From NCBI GenBank assembly GCA_012103455.1, contig WLWT01000001.1, positions 3,231,288 to 3,295,287 on the forward strand: 64,000 nt of DNA, written 5' to 3'. A program made the translations under genes and the position numbers. How positions within the stretch are numbered: position 1 is the first letter of the stretch; the number at the start of each line of letters is the position of its first letter. Shown piece after piece: positions 17,304 through 27,084 of the stretch. The notes under the pieces were generated by a model. It was not told the DNA's origin, did no database searches, and saw only the letters and a program-made list of their open reading frames with translations. The DNA is from Gammaproteobacteria bacterium (GTDB lineage: Bacteria; Pseudomonadota; Gammaproteobacteria; HK1).

Positions 17304-18245
17304 TCAGGCTGCCGCGCGCTTGTTCAGAGCATCGATCGCCGGCAGCAGCGACTCGATCATCAAGCGCGTTTGTTTCATCAAATCATCATCGTCAGCGCCA
17401 ACCGGACGCAGGACGAACTTGGTCACACCGCCATCCACATACTCTTGAACGCGCTGCATCATCTGCGCGCTGCCGCCGGCGACAAAAGTATCGCGTGGAT
17501 CGCGCTTTGGGCGCCGTGCCCGCGCCGCGCGCAGATGCGCTTGCACCACCGGTTCGTCAGCGGCGCCGAAACGGTAGAAAAAACCCGCGCCGTAATGATC
17601 GTCCGCAATGCAAGTGCCCTGCTCCTTACAGGCGGCACGGATATCGCGCACCACTCCAGCCGCCTCCTGCGGGCCTTCGGGACCACCCAGCCAACCGCTG
17701 GCGAACCGCGCGGTGCGGCGTATGGATGCTTTGTTATTGCCGCCGTACCACAGCGGCAGTTCGGCCTGAGCTGGCAATGGGGCGATGTGTGCATCGCGGT
17801 AGTGAAAAAACTCACCGTCGAAATCGACCCGCTCCCCCGCCCATAACCGGCGGATCAGCGCGAGCGCCTCGTCGGTGCGCTTACCGCGGCCCTCGCCCTC
17901 TCGCCCCAGCGCTCGCCAATCGGGACTGAGCGGGCTGCCGATGCCGAAAGCCGGCAGCAAACGCCCCTCGCTCAGCGCATCGATGGTGGCGCACTGCTTA
18001 GCCACTTCGAGCGGCTCACGGTAACCCAAGGAGAGCACGTTCATACCGAACTTGATCTGTTTGGTGGCGCCGGCCAGTGCCGCCATTACGCTCATGCAAT
18101 CGAGCATGGGCACGGCGGATACCAGCCGGTCGGTCTGCCAGATGGAATCAATGCCCCCCTGCTCGCACAGATCGACCCAACGCCAAAAAGCGCGCATAGT
18201 CTTGAATGGAAACGCCATCAATCCGATCCCGGCGGCCAGAGCCAT
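17304..18245 (-). CDS. LLM-class flavin-dependent oxidoreductase
   Basis: 313 residues with a luciferase-like monooxygenase TIM barrel. It opens with GIGLMAFPFKTMRAFWRWVD, then GGIDSIWQTDR, and has the FMN/F420 phosphate-loop region FGIGSPLSPDW and LPLWYGGNNKASIRRTA. The family oxidises small molecules with reduced flavin or F420; F420 versus FMN cannot be told by eye. It precedes the Rieske gene by 13 bases on the same strand, so the two are probably co-transcribed with the hydrolase. Confidence 0.85.
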   Translation of the reverse strand: MALAAGIGLMAFPFKTMRAFWRWVDLCEQGGIDSIWQTDRLVSAVPMLDCMSVMAALAGATKQIKFGMNVLSLGYREPLEVAKQCATIDALSEGRLLPAFGIGSPLSPDWRALGREGEGRGKRTDEALALIRRLWAGERVDFDGEFFHYRDAHIAPLPAQAELPLWYGGNNKASIRRTARFASGWLGGPEGPQEAAGVVRDIRAACKEQGTCIADDHYGAGFFYRFGAADEPVVQAHLRAARARRPKRDPRDTFVAGGSAQMMQRVQEYVDGGVTKFVLRPVGADDDDLMKQTRLMIESLLPAIDALNKRAAA

Positions 18246-18454
18246 TGCGTTTATCCTGCGGTGAGGGTTGCCAGCGCGAAGTGTACCCTCGCCAGGTCAA
18301 AGCTGCTTGCGCCCCCACCAACACGCTGTTTATGGGAGCCAAATACACACTGGGACACCAGTAATGGGTTCAGCTCGTAACCCGCATCGTCCAGCGCCGG
18401 TTGAAAACCGCAGATCCTCGGTGCGCGGGGCCGGTTGGCCGATGCCGAACCCGC

Positions 18455-19765
18455 TCATGACAACGCGCCACAGGCGCGCATGATGCGGGTACACGCTTCG
18501 TGCAAAGACGCCTGCGCATAGGCATAAGAGATGCGGAAATGATCGCCCACCCCGAAATCGCTACCGGGAACGGTGGCAACACCCACCGCGTCCAGGAGGT
18601 ACTGACAAAAATCCACATCCGATGACAACACCTTGCCATCCGGCGTCTTCTTGCCATTGGTGCCCGCGCACGAGGGAAACACGTAAAACGCGCCCTCCGG
18701 TGACAAGCACTCTATCCCCTCGGCTTGATTGAGCAACGAGACCACCCTATCGCGGCGTCGCCTAAAAGCATCGCGCCATTCGGGGATATGATCTTGCGGG
18801 CCATTCAGCGCTGCTACAGCCGCGGCCTGGCCGATGGAACTGGCTCCGGATGTGATGTGGCCTTGCACCGCCACCATCGCCCCGATCAGTGCGGCCGGAC
18901 CGGCGCCGTAACCGATGCGCCAACCCGTCATCGCATAAGCTTTGGAGACGCCGTTGACGAGCAAAGTGCGGCCACCCAGATCCGGATTTAAATCCAATGC
19001 GTGCGCATAAGCGCCGGGCTCATAGACGATGTGCTCATAGATATCGTCCGACAGTAACCAGACGTGCCGGTGGCGATCGAGCACGCCTACAATGCCACCT
19101 AGGTCGGCGGCGCCATAAGCCGCCCCGGACGGATTGCTGGGTGCGTTTAACACGAGCCACCGGGTACGTGGCGTGATCGCCTCTTCGATGGCCGCGGCAC
19201 TCACCCTGAAGCCGCTATCCGCGCCGCTGAGCAATACCTTGGGCACGCCGCCGCAGATCCGGACGATGTCTTTGTATACCCCCCAATACGGCGCCGGGAC
19301 GATCACTTCATCACCCGGGTTCAAGGTCGCCATGAAGGCATTGAAGAGCACCTGTTTAGCGCCGCTGGAGACGATGATCTCATCAGCCGCGTAGTCGAAG
19401 CCGTTCTCCCGGGCGAGCTTTTCCCGGATGGCGCACTTCAATTCGCCGGTACCTGCCGTCGGCGGATATTTAGTAAGGCCGGCACGGGCCGCCGCGTGAG
19501 CCGCATCTTTGATATGCTCGGGCGTATCGAAGTCCGGCTCGCCGGTGCCTAGCCCGATAATGTCCACGCCCTGGGCGCGCAGTTCGTTAGCCCGTTCCTG
19601 AATGCGCACGATCGAGGACAACTCGATGCCGTCCAAGCGCGCTGCCCGCTGTACTGAGATAGCGGGTAACGATGCCGGGGGTGGCGATGTAGCAGGCGGC
19701 CGTGGAGGGGAAGAGGAAGCGAGTATTGGCGATGCTGGAGACAATGGCGAAGTGGTCGATCCCAT
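18455..19765 (-). CDS. Aspartate/aromatic-type aminotransferase (class I)
   Basis: About 436 residues from ATG 19765; ATG 19819 is also in frame. Core motifs: GTGEPDFDTPEHIKDAA, YPPTAGTGELK, SSGAKQVLFNA, LNAPSNPSGAAY, the PLP lysine in VNGVSKAYAMTGWRIGY, and FRISYA near the end, all typical of aspartate aminotransferase subgroup Ib. Ahead of the core lies a 35-40 residue Ser/Pro/Ala-rich stretch absent in relatives, so the true start may be further in. Function: transfers the amino group between aspartate or related amino acids and 2-oxoglutarate. Confidence 0.85.
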   Translation of the reverse strand: MGSTTSPLSPASPILASSSPPRPPATSPPPASLPAISVQRAARLDGIELSSIVRIQERANELRAQGVDIIGLGTGEPDFDTPEHIKDAAHAAARAGLTKYPPTAGTGELKCAIREKLARENGFDYAADEIIVSSGAKQVLFNAFMATLNPGDEVIVPAPYWGVYKDIVRICGGVPKVLLSGADSGFRVSAAAIEEAITPRTRWLVLNAPSNPSGAAYGAADLGGIVGVLDRHRHVWLLSDDIYEHIVYEPGAYAHALDLNPDLGGRTLLVNGVSKAYAMTGWRIGYGAGPAALIGAMVAVQGHITSGASSIGQAAAVAALNGPQDHIPEWRDAFRRRRDRVVSLLNQAEGIECLSPEGAFYVFPSCAGTNGKKTPDGKVLSSDVDFCQYLLDAVGVATVPGSDFGVGDHFRISYAYAQASLHEACTRIMRACGALS

Positions 19766-19905
19766 CGGTCTTGATCTTCTGTTGCAGCGGTAAAAGATAC
19801 ACTGGCTCTTATCATACACCTGCGCCGGCCTTCCTCAGATGCAGAACGGGCCGGTAACCATCGGCAGGAACCCTCGTCCCACCAAGCATAGCGAGCAGCA
19901 ACTCC

Positions 19906-21687
19906 TTGGCAGCATCCACCCTGCACAAATTGCGCCCACTGGCGGCCCTTCGGCCCTATGTGCGCCCCCATGCGGCGACCGCCGCTTATGCCCTCACCGC
20001 GTTATTGCTGGCAGCAGTCCTGATGCTGTCGATGCCGGCAGCGGTTGGCGTCGTCATCGATCGCGGCCTGTTGGCTGAGAGCGCAGCGTCTGTCGATCGG
20101 CATTTCATCATTCTCTTTGGCCTCGCCGTTTTGGCGGCCATCTTCGGCGCCGTGCGTTATTACCTGGTGACATGGCTGGGCGAGCGGGTGGTGGCGGATT
20201 TGCGCAATGATGTTTACCGCCACGTATTGACCCTGAGCCCCCGTTTTTTCGACACGCACCGTACCGGCGAAGTCTTGTCCCGGCTCAATACCGACACCAC
20301 CTTGGTCCAATCCATGGCCGGTGTGAATCTGTCCATCGCCCTTCGCAGTGCCATGATGATGGCCGGCGGCCTGGTCATGTTAGCCGTCACCAGCCCGGTC
20401 CTGACCGCCTACATCGCCGGCCTGATCCCCGCCGTCTTGATCCCTTTGTTCATCTATGGCCGCCACGTGCGCCGCCTGTCCAAACGTACCCAAGACCGGG
20501 TGGCCGACACCGGCGGCATCGCCGGCGAGACCATAAGCGCCATACAAACAGTTCAGGCGTACGGCTTGGAAGCCGTGCACACCCAGCGCTTTGCCCAAGC
20601 CATCGTCCACGCCTTCGAGGCCGCTGCCGCGCGCATCAGAGCGAGGGCGTACTTGACCGCCGGCGCGATCATCATCGCTTTCGGCGCCGTCGTCGTGGTG
20701 TTGTGGCTGGGTGCCCGCGACGTCGTCGCCGGTCATATGAGCCCCGGAGAGTTGGGCCAGTTTCTACTGTATGCCGTTATGGTCGCCGGCGCCGTCGCCT
20801 CGCTGAGTGAAATGTGGGGTGAGATGCAGCGGGCCGCCGGAGCGATGGAACGGGTGATAGGCTTGCTGCACGCCACCCCGGATACGCAAACGCCTAGAGT
20901 GCCAGCGCCGCCACCGCCGGTCAGGGGCGCATTCGCGCTTCACGGCGTCACTTTCGCTTATCCGGCAAGATCCGCAGTCAATGCCCTAGAGCGGTTTTCA
21001 CTGACCGTGGAACCCGGTGAAACCGTCGCCCTGGTGGGCGCATCCGGTGCCGGCAAGAGCACCGTCATCCAACTCCTGCTGCGCTTTTACGATCCGGCGA
21101 GCGGCGTGATCACCGTCGATGGCGCCGACCTGCGCACCCTGAAACCGGCCAGCTTCAGACAGCGCATGGCTTTGGTGCCGCAAGACACGGTACTGTTCGC
21201 GGAATCTGTTCTGGCGAATATCCGCTATGGCCGGCCCGAGGCCACCGATGCCGACGTTTACGCCGCCGCCCAAGCCGCTGGGGCCATGGCTTTTATAGAA
21301 GCCTTGCCCGATGGGTTTGCCACTGCACTAGGTGAACGCGGCACCCGCCTCTCCGGCGGCCAATGCCAGCGCATCGCCATCGCCCGGGCGATTTTGCGCG
21401 ATCCGGCCATACTGCTGTTGGACGAAGCCACCTCGGCGTTGGATGCGCCAACTGAATTCGCGGTAAGAAGAGCGCTCGATGCTCTAATGCTAGGGCGCAC
21501 GACACTCATCATCACCCACCGCCTGGAGACAGTGCGCCGCGCCGATCGCATCGTTGTGATGGATGCCGGACGCGCCGTTGAAAGCGGGACACACGATAGT
21601 TTAATGGCACGCGGCGCGGTCTACGCCGGTCTAGCCGCAACGCGATTCAGACACACCGAGCGGACGGTATCTTTAGCCGCCCGCTAG
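19906..21687 (+). CDS. ABC exporter, fused membrane and ATPase domains (MsbA/lipid-type)
   Basis: 593 residues. Six membrane helices lie in the first 310 residues with an exporter-type coupling region (RLNTDTTLVQS), then a nucleotide-binding domain: Walker A GASGAGKST, Q-loop VPQDTV, signature LSGGQ, Walker B ILLLDEATSALD, H-loop ITHRLET. It works as a dimer and exports a lipid or other hydrophobic compound. The start taken is a TTG at 19906 because no ATG precedes the first helix. It converges on the pseudokinase gene, the two stop codons overlapping. Confidence 0.88.
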   Translation: MAASTLHKLRPLAALRPYVRPHAATAAYALTALLLAAVLMLSMPAAVGVVIDRGLLAESAASVDRHFIILFGLAVLAAIFGAVRYYLVTWLGERVVADLRNDVYRHVLTLSPRFFDTHRTGEVLSRLNTDTTLVQSMAGVNLSIALRSAMMMAGGLVMLAVTSPVLTAYIAGLIPAVLIPLFIYGRHVRRLSKRTQDRVADTGGIAGETISAIQTVQAYGLEAVHTQRFAQAIVHAFEAAAARIRARAYLTAGAIIIAFGAVVVVLWLGARDVVAGHMSPGELGQFLLYAVMVAGAVASLSEMWGEMQRAAGAMERVIGLLHATPDTQTPRVPAPPPPVRGAFALHGVTFAYPARSAVNALERFSLTVEPGETVALVGASGAGKSTVIQLLLRFYDPASGVITVDGADLRTLKPASFRQRMALVPQDTVLFAESVLANIRYGRPEATDADVYAAAQAAGAMAFIEALPDGFATALGERGTRLSGGQCQRIAIARAILRDPAILLLDEATSALDAPTEFAVRRALDALMLGRTTLIITHRLETVRRADRIVVMDAGRAVESGTHDSLMARGAVYAGLAATRFRHTERTVSLAAR

Positions 21688-23690
21688 CCGCGCGGCAGCA
21701 GCCTCTCGCGGGCAGCCAGGAGTTTCTGGTCATCAGGCAAGACGCCGCTGGCCCGTCGCAGCATACGCTTCATGCGCTGTTTGTCCCCGCGACGGGCGGC
21801 GCGCTCGGCCCACTTCAAATACCGCGAAACGATGGCTTTAAGCCCCGCTTGCGCCGCCGCGTTCATAGGATCCAACGCAAGCACGCGCAAGTAGCGCTGA
21901 TGGGCGTTTGTGCTTTTTGGCGACGTTAACCGGCGCGCTGCGAAGTCCACCTTGGCCGCCTTCAGCAAAGCGGCCACTTCCGCCGCTACCTGCGGGCTCA
22001 ACGGCGGCGCTTCCGCGGCCGCCGGCACCGCCAGTGTCTCATCCATCGCCACCGTCTCATCCACCGCCACCGTCTCATCGCGGGTAGTGGCCGTCACGGC
22101 TAGCGGGGCGGCGCCGGCATCAGTTGCGGTTGGCGCCGCCGGCACAGCGGTAGAAAGTACCGGCGCCCAATCGGCCACCGCCGGTGGTTCTTCGGCCTTG
22201 AGAACACGCGTTTCGCTCACCAGTTGCCCCGTTCGCGCGGGTGTGGGCTGTGTTGTAGACACCGTAGGCGGCGCTATGGGCGCGGGCACCACACGCTGCG
22301 GCTCAGCGATTTTAGCCACCGCAGCAACCGCTTCGATACCAAGCGGCGTACTCAGTGGCTCGGAATGCCATGCCCAAAGCACACCGGCAGCGCCCACAAC
22401 CCCGGCGAATCCGGCGGCCAACCGCCAGCGTATGGGCAGTGAGTGCCGGGGCTTAGCCTCGACCGCTTGGGGCAGGGGTGGCGGGCTATCCGCTTTTGGC
22501 TTATGGCGAGACGCATCCAGGAACGCCTCATCTAACTCTAAACCGGCACTCAACTCTAAACCGGCACTGGCCGCTTCGGTGGCTCCCAGCTCGGCACCGG
22601 CTACCCGTCCAGACGATGCCGCATCAAAGCAGATGGGCTCCTCACCAGGTACGCCGCGTTCCAGCGCATTGCGCCACTTGGAGATATGGCTAGGGCGCCG
22701 CTCCGGCTCTAGTGCCAGAGCCGCATCAATGGCCCGCAAAAAGCGCCTGCTGTAAAGACCAGCGCTTACCTCAACAGCGGATTTCAACGGATCGCCTGCG
22801 CCAGCAGCGCGAAGCCTCGCGCGGGTCAGCGCGGGAACAGGTAGTTCGCCGGTAACGGCGCGGTACAGGGTGGCACCTAGCCCATAAATATCCGTCCATG
22901 GACCCATGTTCGCACTGTCATGGGCTTCACCGTTAAGCGTATCGCCCCTGATCAGTTCCCCCTCGGTCATCTCTCCCTTAGTCATCTCCCCCTTAGTCAA
23001 CTCCCCCTTAATCATCTCCCCCTCAATCATCTCAACGGGCAGATAGCTAATCGGCAAGCGAATGGGATGCAACTCTTCAGGCCGCATCACCATGGGTCTT
23101 GCGTAGGCCAGATCAAGCACTACGGAGGAATCGCCGGTGCGCAGCATGATGTGTTCGGGATGGACCCCGCCGTGCACAATGCCCCGCCCGTGTATCGCTT
23201 CCAGTGCCCCACCCACAGCGTGGGCCAAGCCTTGCAACTGCTGTTCACTGGTCATGCGCATCAGAGGAAAAGCTTGCGACAAACGTTGGCCATGGACATA
23301 GTCCATCACCCAATAAGCCGTGCCCCACTCCTGCACCACGCCTCGACCACGGACCAAATGGGGATGCTCAACGCCACAGAGTAACTCGCCTTGCACGATA
23401 AAGCGCTTCAAAGCGTGGTCAAACTCGGCCGCCGCCGCCTCAACCGCGACAACCTCTGCGTTGGGCGCGCGCCGCGCTAGCCGGACCGGAAAAAACTCCT
23501 TAATCACCACCGCCTCACCGCTCGCCCGATCGGTACCGGCGTAACTGACGCCAAGCTCGTTGCTTTCTATAGTCCGCTCGATGTTGTAGCCAGCTACTAG
23601 GCGGCCGGCAAGAGGTGGCGCCGCCAGCGGCAATATGCGCTTAACGGTCTTTTGATGCCTAGAAACTCTTATACTTGGTGCCTCGGCCAT
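21684..23690 (-). CDS. Membrane-anchored protein kinase-like protein, catalytically altered (pseudokinase)
   Basis: About 668 residues from ATG 23690 (23726 also possible). An N-terminal kinase-like domain has VVIKEFFP for the ATP lysine and WVMDYVHG at the hinge, but the catalytic loop reads IHGRGIVHGGVHPEHIML (no HRD aspartate) and DFG is replaced by DLAYARP, so phosphotransfer is unlikely. A single membrane helix (RLAAGFAGVVGAAGVLW) follows, then a Pro/Ala-rich linker and a TPR-like C-terminus. The linker in the kinase domain holds imperfect GEMTKGEM-type repeats caused by tandem DNA duplication. Possibly a scaffold or sensor. Confidence 0.8.
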   Translation of the reverse strand: MAEAPSIRVSRHQKTVKRILPLAAPPLAGRLVAGYNIERTIESNELGVSYAGTDRASGEAVVIKEFFPVRLARRAPNAEVVAVEAAAAEFDHALKRFIVQGELLCGVEHPHLVRGRGVVQEWGTAYWVMDYVHGQRLSQAFPLMRMTSEQQLQGLAHAVGGALEAIHGRGIVHGGVHPEHIMLRTGDSSVVLDLAYARPMVMRPEELHPIRLPISYLPVEMIEGEMIKGELTKGEMTKGEMTEGELIRGDTLNGEAHDSANMGPWTDIYGLGATLYRAVTGELPVPALTRARLRAAGAGDPLKSAVEVSAGLYSRRFLRAIDAALALEPERRPSHISKWRNALERGVPGEEPICFDAASSGRVAGAELGATEAASAGLELSAGLELDEAFLDASRHKPKADSPPPLPQAVEAKPRHSLPIRWRLAAGFAGVVGAAGVLWAWHSEPLSTPLGIEAVAAVAKIAEPQRVVPAPIAPPTVSTTQPTPARTGQLVSETRVLKAEEPPAVADWAPVLSTAVPAAPTATDAGAAPLAVTATTRDETVAVDETVAMDETLAVPAAAEAPPLSPQVAAEVAALLKAAKVDFAARRLTSPKSTNAHQRYLRVLALDPMNAAAQAGLKAIVSRYLKWAERAARRGDKQRMKRMLRRASGVLPDDQKLLAARERLLPRG

Positions 23691-23726
23691 ACAGAGAACA
23701 TTAAGCACAATTCGCTCACGAAACAA

Positions 23727-24022
23727 CCCGCAAGCTGAGGACTCGTGTCACAGACTCTTTGCCCTGCGCCATCCGGACCATGACTGCTTCGAGCGCACCT
23801 GAAACGGCTTCCCTATGCAGCATTTTTCGACCACACATCCCTTAACGTGATTATCACCGGATTGCATTGACCGCGATTGCAACGGTTGATCATCACAGTG
23901 CCCTTCACCACGGCGCACTCCCGGCAGGGCACACTCCCGGCAGGGCACACTCCCGGCAGCGGTACCAGGTGATGAGTCGCCCGGCTGAAATCGCCCAGGC
24001 TGGGAATCATTGAACAGTGAAA
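23727..24022. repeat. Intergenic region with a 16-base tandem repeat
   Basis: No gene recognised. At about 23916-23963 CACTCCCGGCAGGGCA occurs three times in tandem. The rest holds no clear motif. Confidence 0.75.
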
Positions 24023-24025
24023 TGG

Positions 24026-24099
24026 GGTGAGCGATGGGACTTGAACCCACGACGACCGGTACCACAAACCGGGGCTCTACCAACTGAGCTACGCCCACC
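24026..24099 (-). tRNA. tRNA-His (anticodon GTG)
   Basis: Read on the minus strand: acceptor GTGGGCG pairs with CGCTCAC, D-arm GCTCAGTTGGTAGAGC, anticodon stem-loop CCGGTTTGTGGTACCGG with GTG, T-arm with GGTTCAAGTCC. An extra G at the 5' end opposite C73 is the tRNA-His hallmark. CCA is encoded at 24025-24023. A MITE starts only 11 bases upstream of the tRNA gene. Confidence 0.96.
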
Positions 24100-24109
24100 A
24101 TTGAAATTA

Positions 24110-24264
24110 GGGCACCTTAAAAAATGCACTTTTTCCGCGAGTGCGGCGTCAGTTCCGTGCTCGAATCCTCAGGTATGACCTATACACTGCGGTTGCGCGC
24201 GCGGTGCTTCCTTGCACTCACGAAACAATGACTATTTTTAGTGTGACTATTTTTAGCGGCGCCC
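24110..24264 (+). mobile_element. MITE-like element, copy 1
   Basis: Ends GGGCACCTTAAAAAA ... TTTTTAGCGGCGCCC, with the family core (CCGCGAGTGCGGCGTCAG ... TGCTTCCTTGCACTCACG). It carries a 15-base internal duplication near its right end. No clear target duplication. Confidence 0.8.
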
Positions 24265-24341
24265 TTTGGCTGTTAGATCGCACAGCCGTAAGGCGTGGGA
24301 TAATAACGCGGCGGTTGCATGAAGTAAATGCCAATACAGCG

Positions 24342-24364
24342 CCGCCGGCCACATGACCGGCGGC
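24342..24364 (-). terminator. Hairpin after the DUF4399 gene
   Basis: Arms GCCGCCGG / CCGGCGGC around a 7-base loop, about 40 bases past the stop of the gene ending at 24405 (minus strand). There is no strong T run, so termination is only suggested. Confidence 0.35.
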
Positions 24365-24404
24365 CCACGTGTGCCAAACAACCGGCGTATTTATGTTCGG
24401 CGGT

Positions 24405-24827
24405 TTATTTGACGGTGACGGTGATGCGCTTGGAGGCTACCGGCTCGGTGTGTGGTACGTGCTTGAAGTCCCCCACCAATAATTGCAACGTATGTTTACC
24501 CGGCGCCAGCTTCACCATCGTTTCGGTCTGGCCACCGCCGAAATGCCGGTAGTTTTCGCTAACCGGGATCGGCAGATCCGGATCGGGTAAATCGGCATCG
24601 ATAATAAGATGATGATGTCCTGTCTTGTCGTTGACCGTGCCCGCCGGCGCGACGCCCATCCCGGTTAGCCCGAATACGACCTTGACCGGACTGCTCACCT
24701 CAGCCCCATCCTGTGGGCTGATAAAATAAACCTTGGCGCCTTCCGGGGTCGGCGTGTCGCCCGCTTGGGCCGCGCCGGCAATAAGGGCTGCACTGAGAGC
24801 AGCAACAATGGGTTTGCGCATATTCAC
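24405..24827 (-). CDS. Secreted DUF4399 domain protein
   Basis: 140 residues. A signal peptide with a hydrophobic core and cleavage after about AGAAQA (MRKPIVAALSAALIAGAAQA region) precedes a single beta-rich domain with VYFISPQDGAEVSSPVKVVFG and HHHLIIDADLP, and ends LQLLVGDFKHVPH, the DUF4399 pattern. Periplasmic or extracellular; function unknown. It stands alone between two MITE copies. Confidence 0.82.
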   Translation of the reverse strand: MNMRKPIVAALSAALIAGAAQAGDTPTPEGAKVYFISPQDGAEVSSPVKVVFGLTGMGVAPAGTVNDKTGHHHLIIDADLPDPDLPIPVSENYRHFGGGQTETMVKLAPGKHTLQLLVGDFKHVPHTEPVASKRITVTVK

Positions 24828-24927
24828 TCCTATCGATTGGAACGGCGGTGTTGTCGGATAGATCGGGTTATGCCAAGCATCGGCATCCCGGATCTGTAGA
24901 CACGCTTAGGACCGGATTCATTCTACA

Positions 24928-25067
24928 GGGCACCTCTAAAAATGCACTTGTTTCGCGATTGCGGCGTCAGCGCCGTGCTCGAATCATCAGGTATCACCCA
25001 TACACTGCGGTTCTGCGCGCGGTGCTTCCTTGCACTCACGAAACAATGACTATTTTTAGCGGCGCCC
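24928..25067 (+). mobile_element. MITE-like element, copy 2, with target duplication
   Basis: 140 bases, GGGCACCTCTAAAAATGC ... TTTTTAGCGGCGCCC. Flanks repeat TACA (or CTAC, depending on where the end is drawn), a 4-base target duplication. Confidence 0.88.
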
Positions 25068-25486
25068 TACATTCGGCGAATAAATTTTCCCCTCCCGTGG
25101 TTCAATAGAACTTAACAGCCGATGCTCTGTGTTGCCCATGGCCTCATCCCCCCAACAATTCAAGCACGCACGATTCAAGCTTAGGTTTGGCCGGCTCTGC
25201 CGCTGCCGCCGATGATCTCATCCAACAAGCTTGTGAACGCGCCCTGTCACGCTAGTGACAACTGCATCTAGGTAACCGGCTAGACTGGTGGCTGCTCAGC
25301 ATCAAGCCGCTGCCACCGCCGCTAGCGGGCGGCTTTTAGAGGCTGGACAAGCCAGCGCGAGACTACCGTTGGACTCACGCCCGTAGAACACACCGGCAAT
25401 CAGCGTGCACACGCGCTGATTGCCGCCGTGGCGCTTTTACTCACGCATCGTAACGTTAAGCCAAGCCTCGTAAACCGGGGACACAC
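25068..25486. other. Gene-free stretch with hairpins
   Basis: No gene recognised. A GC hairpin GCCGCTAGCGGGCGGCTTTT at about 25317-25336 looks like a terminator on the plus strand, but no plus-strand gene precedes it. Confidence 0.4.
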
Positions 25487-26416
25487 TCAAGCACCTACCC
25501 CGTAGCACACCGCTGCCAACCGCCGGTGCAAACCGGCTGCATCGAGACCATGGGCCGCATCGTGTTCGGCCCGCTCGCCGTATTGACGCAACTCCTCGCG
25601 CGGTACGCCGATGGCATGGATGCGAACGGGCCGATCACTCATCGCCTCGCTCAACTCAGCGACGCAAGTGCCTTGCGCATAGGGCTCCACTAGAACGACA
25701 TCCATGGTGCGGCAAATAGCTTGTACGGTTGCCGCGTCAAATGGTCTCACCGTATTGGTGTACAAGATATTCACCGGCAGATCAGCCGCCGCGCTCAGCA
25801 CGGGCCCGAGCATAGGACCTACGGCGATCACACTCGCCATAGCAGCGCGATCAGCGCGCACCACTTGCATCGCATCACCCTGGCGGGTGAAGCCCTCGCC
25901 GTTCATCGCCTCGGACAGACGGATGTACACCCGCTCATCGCTGGCCGCCGCACGGCGTAACTGGGCTTGCACTTCATCCACATGGCCCGGCACGTATATC
26001 CGCCATCCGGGCAATAGCGCTATCAGGCCGACATCGGCTGGTGCGTGATGGCTGTACCCGCCCGCGGCCCAGTCATAACTGGCGCCAACCGAGACCAGTA
26101 TGGCGCCCACGTCTTGATGATTGAGATCGAGTTTTAACTGCTCATACGCGCGCTCCACCAAGAACGGTGCGTACGAGTGCGCAATCGGCCTAAATCCCGC
26201 CAAGGCATAACCTGCCGCCATGCCGATTAAGGTTTGCTCGCGAATACCGGCGTTGACCACTCTATGCCCGTATTGACTGAAGATGTGCGGAGCAAAACGA
26301 TCGGTGCCTATATCGGCAAACAACAAAGCGATACGGTTGTCTTCTTCCAATAGCGCGGACGCGGTGGCGGTAAAACATTCGCGCATCGTTGCATTGGTTA
26401 TGGATATATTGGTCAT
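25487..26416 (-). CDS. Transketolase C-terminal subunit (split transketolase)
   Basis: 309 residues: pyrimidine-binding domain and C-terminal domain of a transketolase (HRVVNAGIREQTLIGMAAGYA, where Glu contacts the TPP ring; PVNILYTNTVRPFD; VLVEPYAQG). It pairs with the preceding N-terminal half, overlapping by 4 bases, to make a two-subunit TPP enzyme moving two-carbon units between sugars or a related ketol transfer. Such split forms often belong to special pathways rather than the central pentose cycle. It is the last gene of its two-gene operon. Confidence 0.88.
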   Translation of the reverse strand: MTNISITNATMRECFTATASALLEEDNRIALLFADIGTDRFAPHIFSQYGHRVVNAGIREQTLIGMAAGYALAGFRPIAHSYAPFLVERAYEQLKLDLNHQDVGAILVSVGASYDWAAGGYSHHAPADVGLIALLPGWRIYVPGHVDEVQAQLRRAAASDERVYIRLSEAMNGEGFTRQGDAMQVVRADRAAMASVIAVGPMLGPVLSAAADLPVNILYTNTVRPFDAATVQAICRTMDVVLVEPYAQGTCVAELSEAMSDRPVRIHAIGVPREELRQYGERAEHDAAHGLDAAGLHRRLAAVCYGVGA

Positions 26417-27084
26417 GAGTATTTGGCCTGCGTCTGCGCGACTACTACTTTGGGCCCGATTGGGTGTGAAGAAAGCGCGTTTGTTATAGCTTCGTGATCC
26501 CGTCCATCAATAGTGCTCGCGTGCCATCCCTCCACTTCGAAGCGGCCCGCTATGCCGCCCGGCCAACCGTGCGCGGCGGAGTTGTTGTCGATGACGATAG
26601 CCGTCAAACTGGCAGGCTTAAGCCGCCCGGCTAGCGCGATGGCTTCATGATTGGACCCCTCGTCCAGTTCTCCATCACCGAGCAGAACATAAACACTAGA
26701 TGGGTTATTGGACGCGTTTAGCGCCAGTGCCAACCCTAGCGCTATGGGTAGCCCGTGCCCCAGAGATCCTGAAGATATCTCCACCCCGGGGATGAGCGTC
26801 CGATCAGGGTGTTGACCCAGTGGAGAATGGAGAGCGCCAAAAGAATCCAACCAGCTTTCCGGGAAAAAACCTTTGGCACATAGGACCGCGTAATAAGCCA
26901 TTGGACCGTGCCCCTTAGAGAGCAAAAAGCGATCGCGCCGCGGGTCGTCAGTAGAAGTTGGGCTGATATTTAAGATCCGGTCGTACAGGATCCAAATAAC
27001 GTCTAAAGTGGAGGTGGCACTGGCTGTGTGTTTTTCATCGCCGGTCATGCGGCCTAAGAACTGATTGAGCTTTGCATAAACCAT
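26413..27084 (-). CDS. Transketolase N-terminal subunit (split transketolase)
   Basis: 223 residues carrying the TPP pyrophosphate site: LSKGHGPMAYYAVL, ISSGSLGHGLPIALG and the metal motif GDGELDEGSNHEA...DNNSAAHG. Relatives are usually 260-285 residues; the N-terminus here is somewhat short but the catalytic segments are present. Start ATG at 27084. Upstream, an inverted repeat GACTTCAA/TTGAAGTC (27123-27144 region) may be regulatory. It forms one enzyme with the downstream gene. Confidence 0.86.
   Translation of the reverse strand: MVYAKLNQFLGRMTGDEKHTASATSTLDVIWILYDRILNISPTSTDDPRRDRFLLSKGHGPMAYYAVLCAKGFFPESWLDSFGALHSPLGQHPDRTLIPGVEISSGSLGHGLPIALGLALALNASNNPSSVYVLLGDGELDEGSNHEAIALAGRLKPASLTAIVIDNNSAAHGWPGGIAGRFEVEGWHASTIDGRDHEAITNALSSHPIGPKVVVAQTQAKYS

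Noticed and set aside
25317..25336. Terminator-like hairpin on the plus strand
   Set aside because: No plus-strand gene ends upstream of it; kept only as a note in the gene-free stretch.
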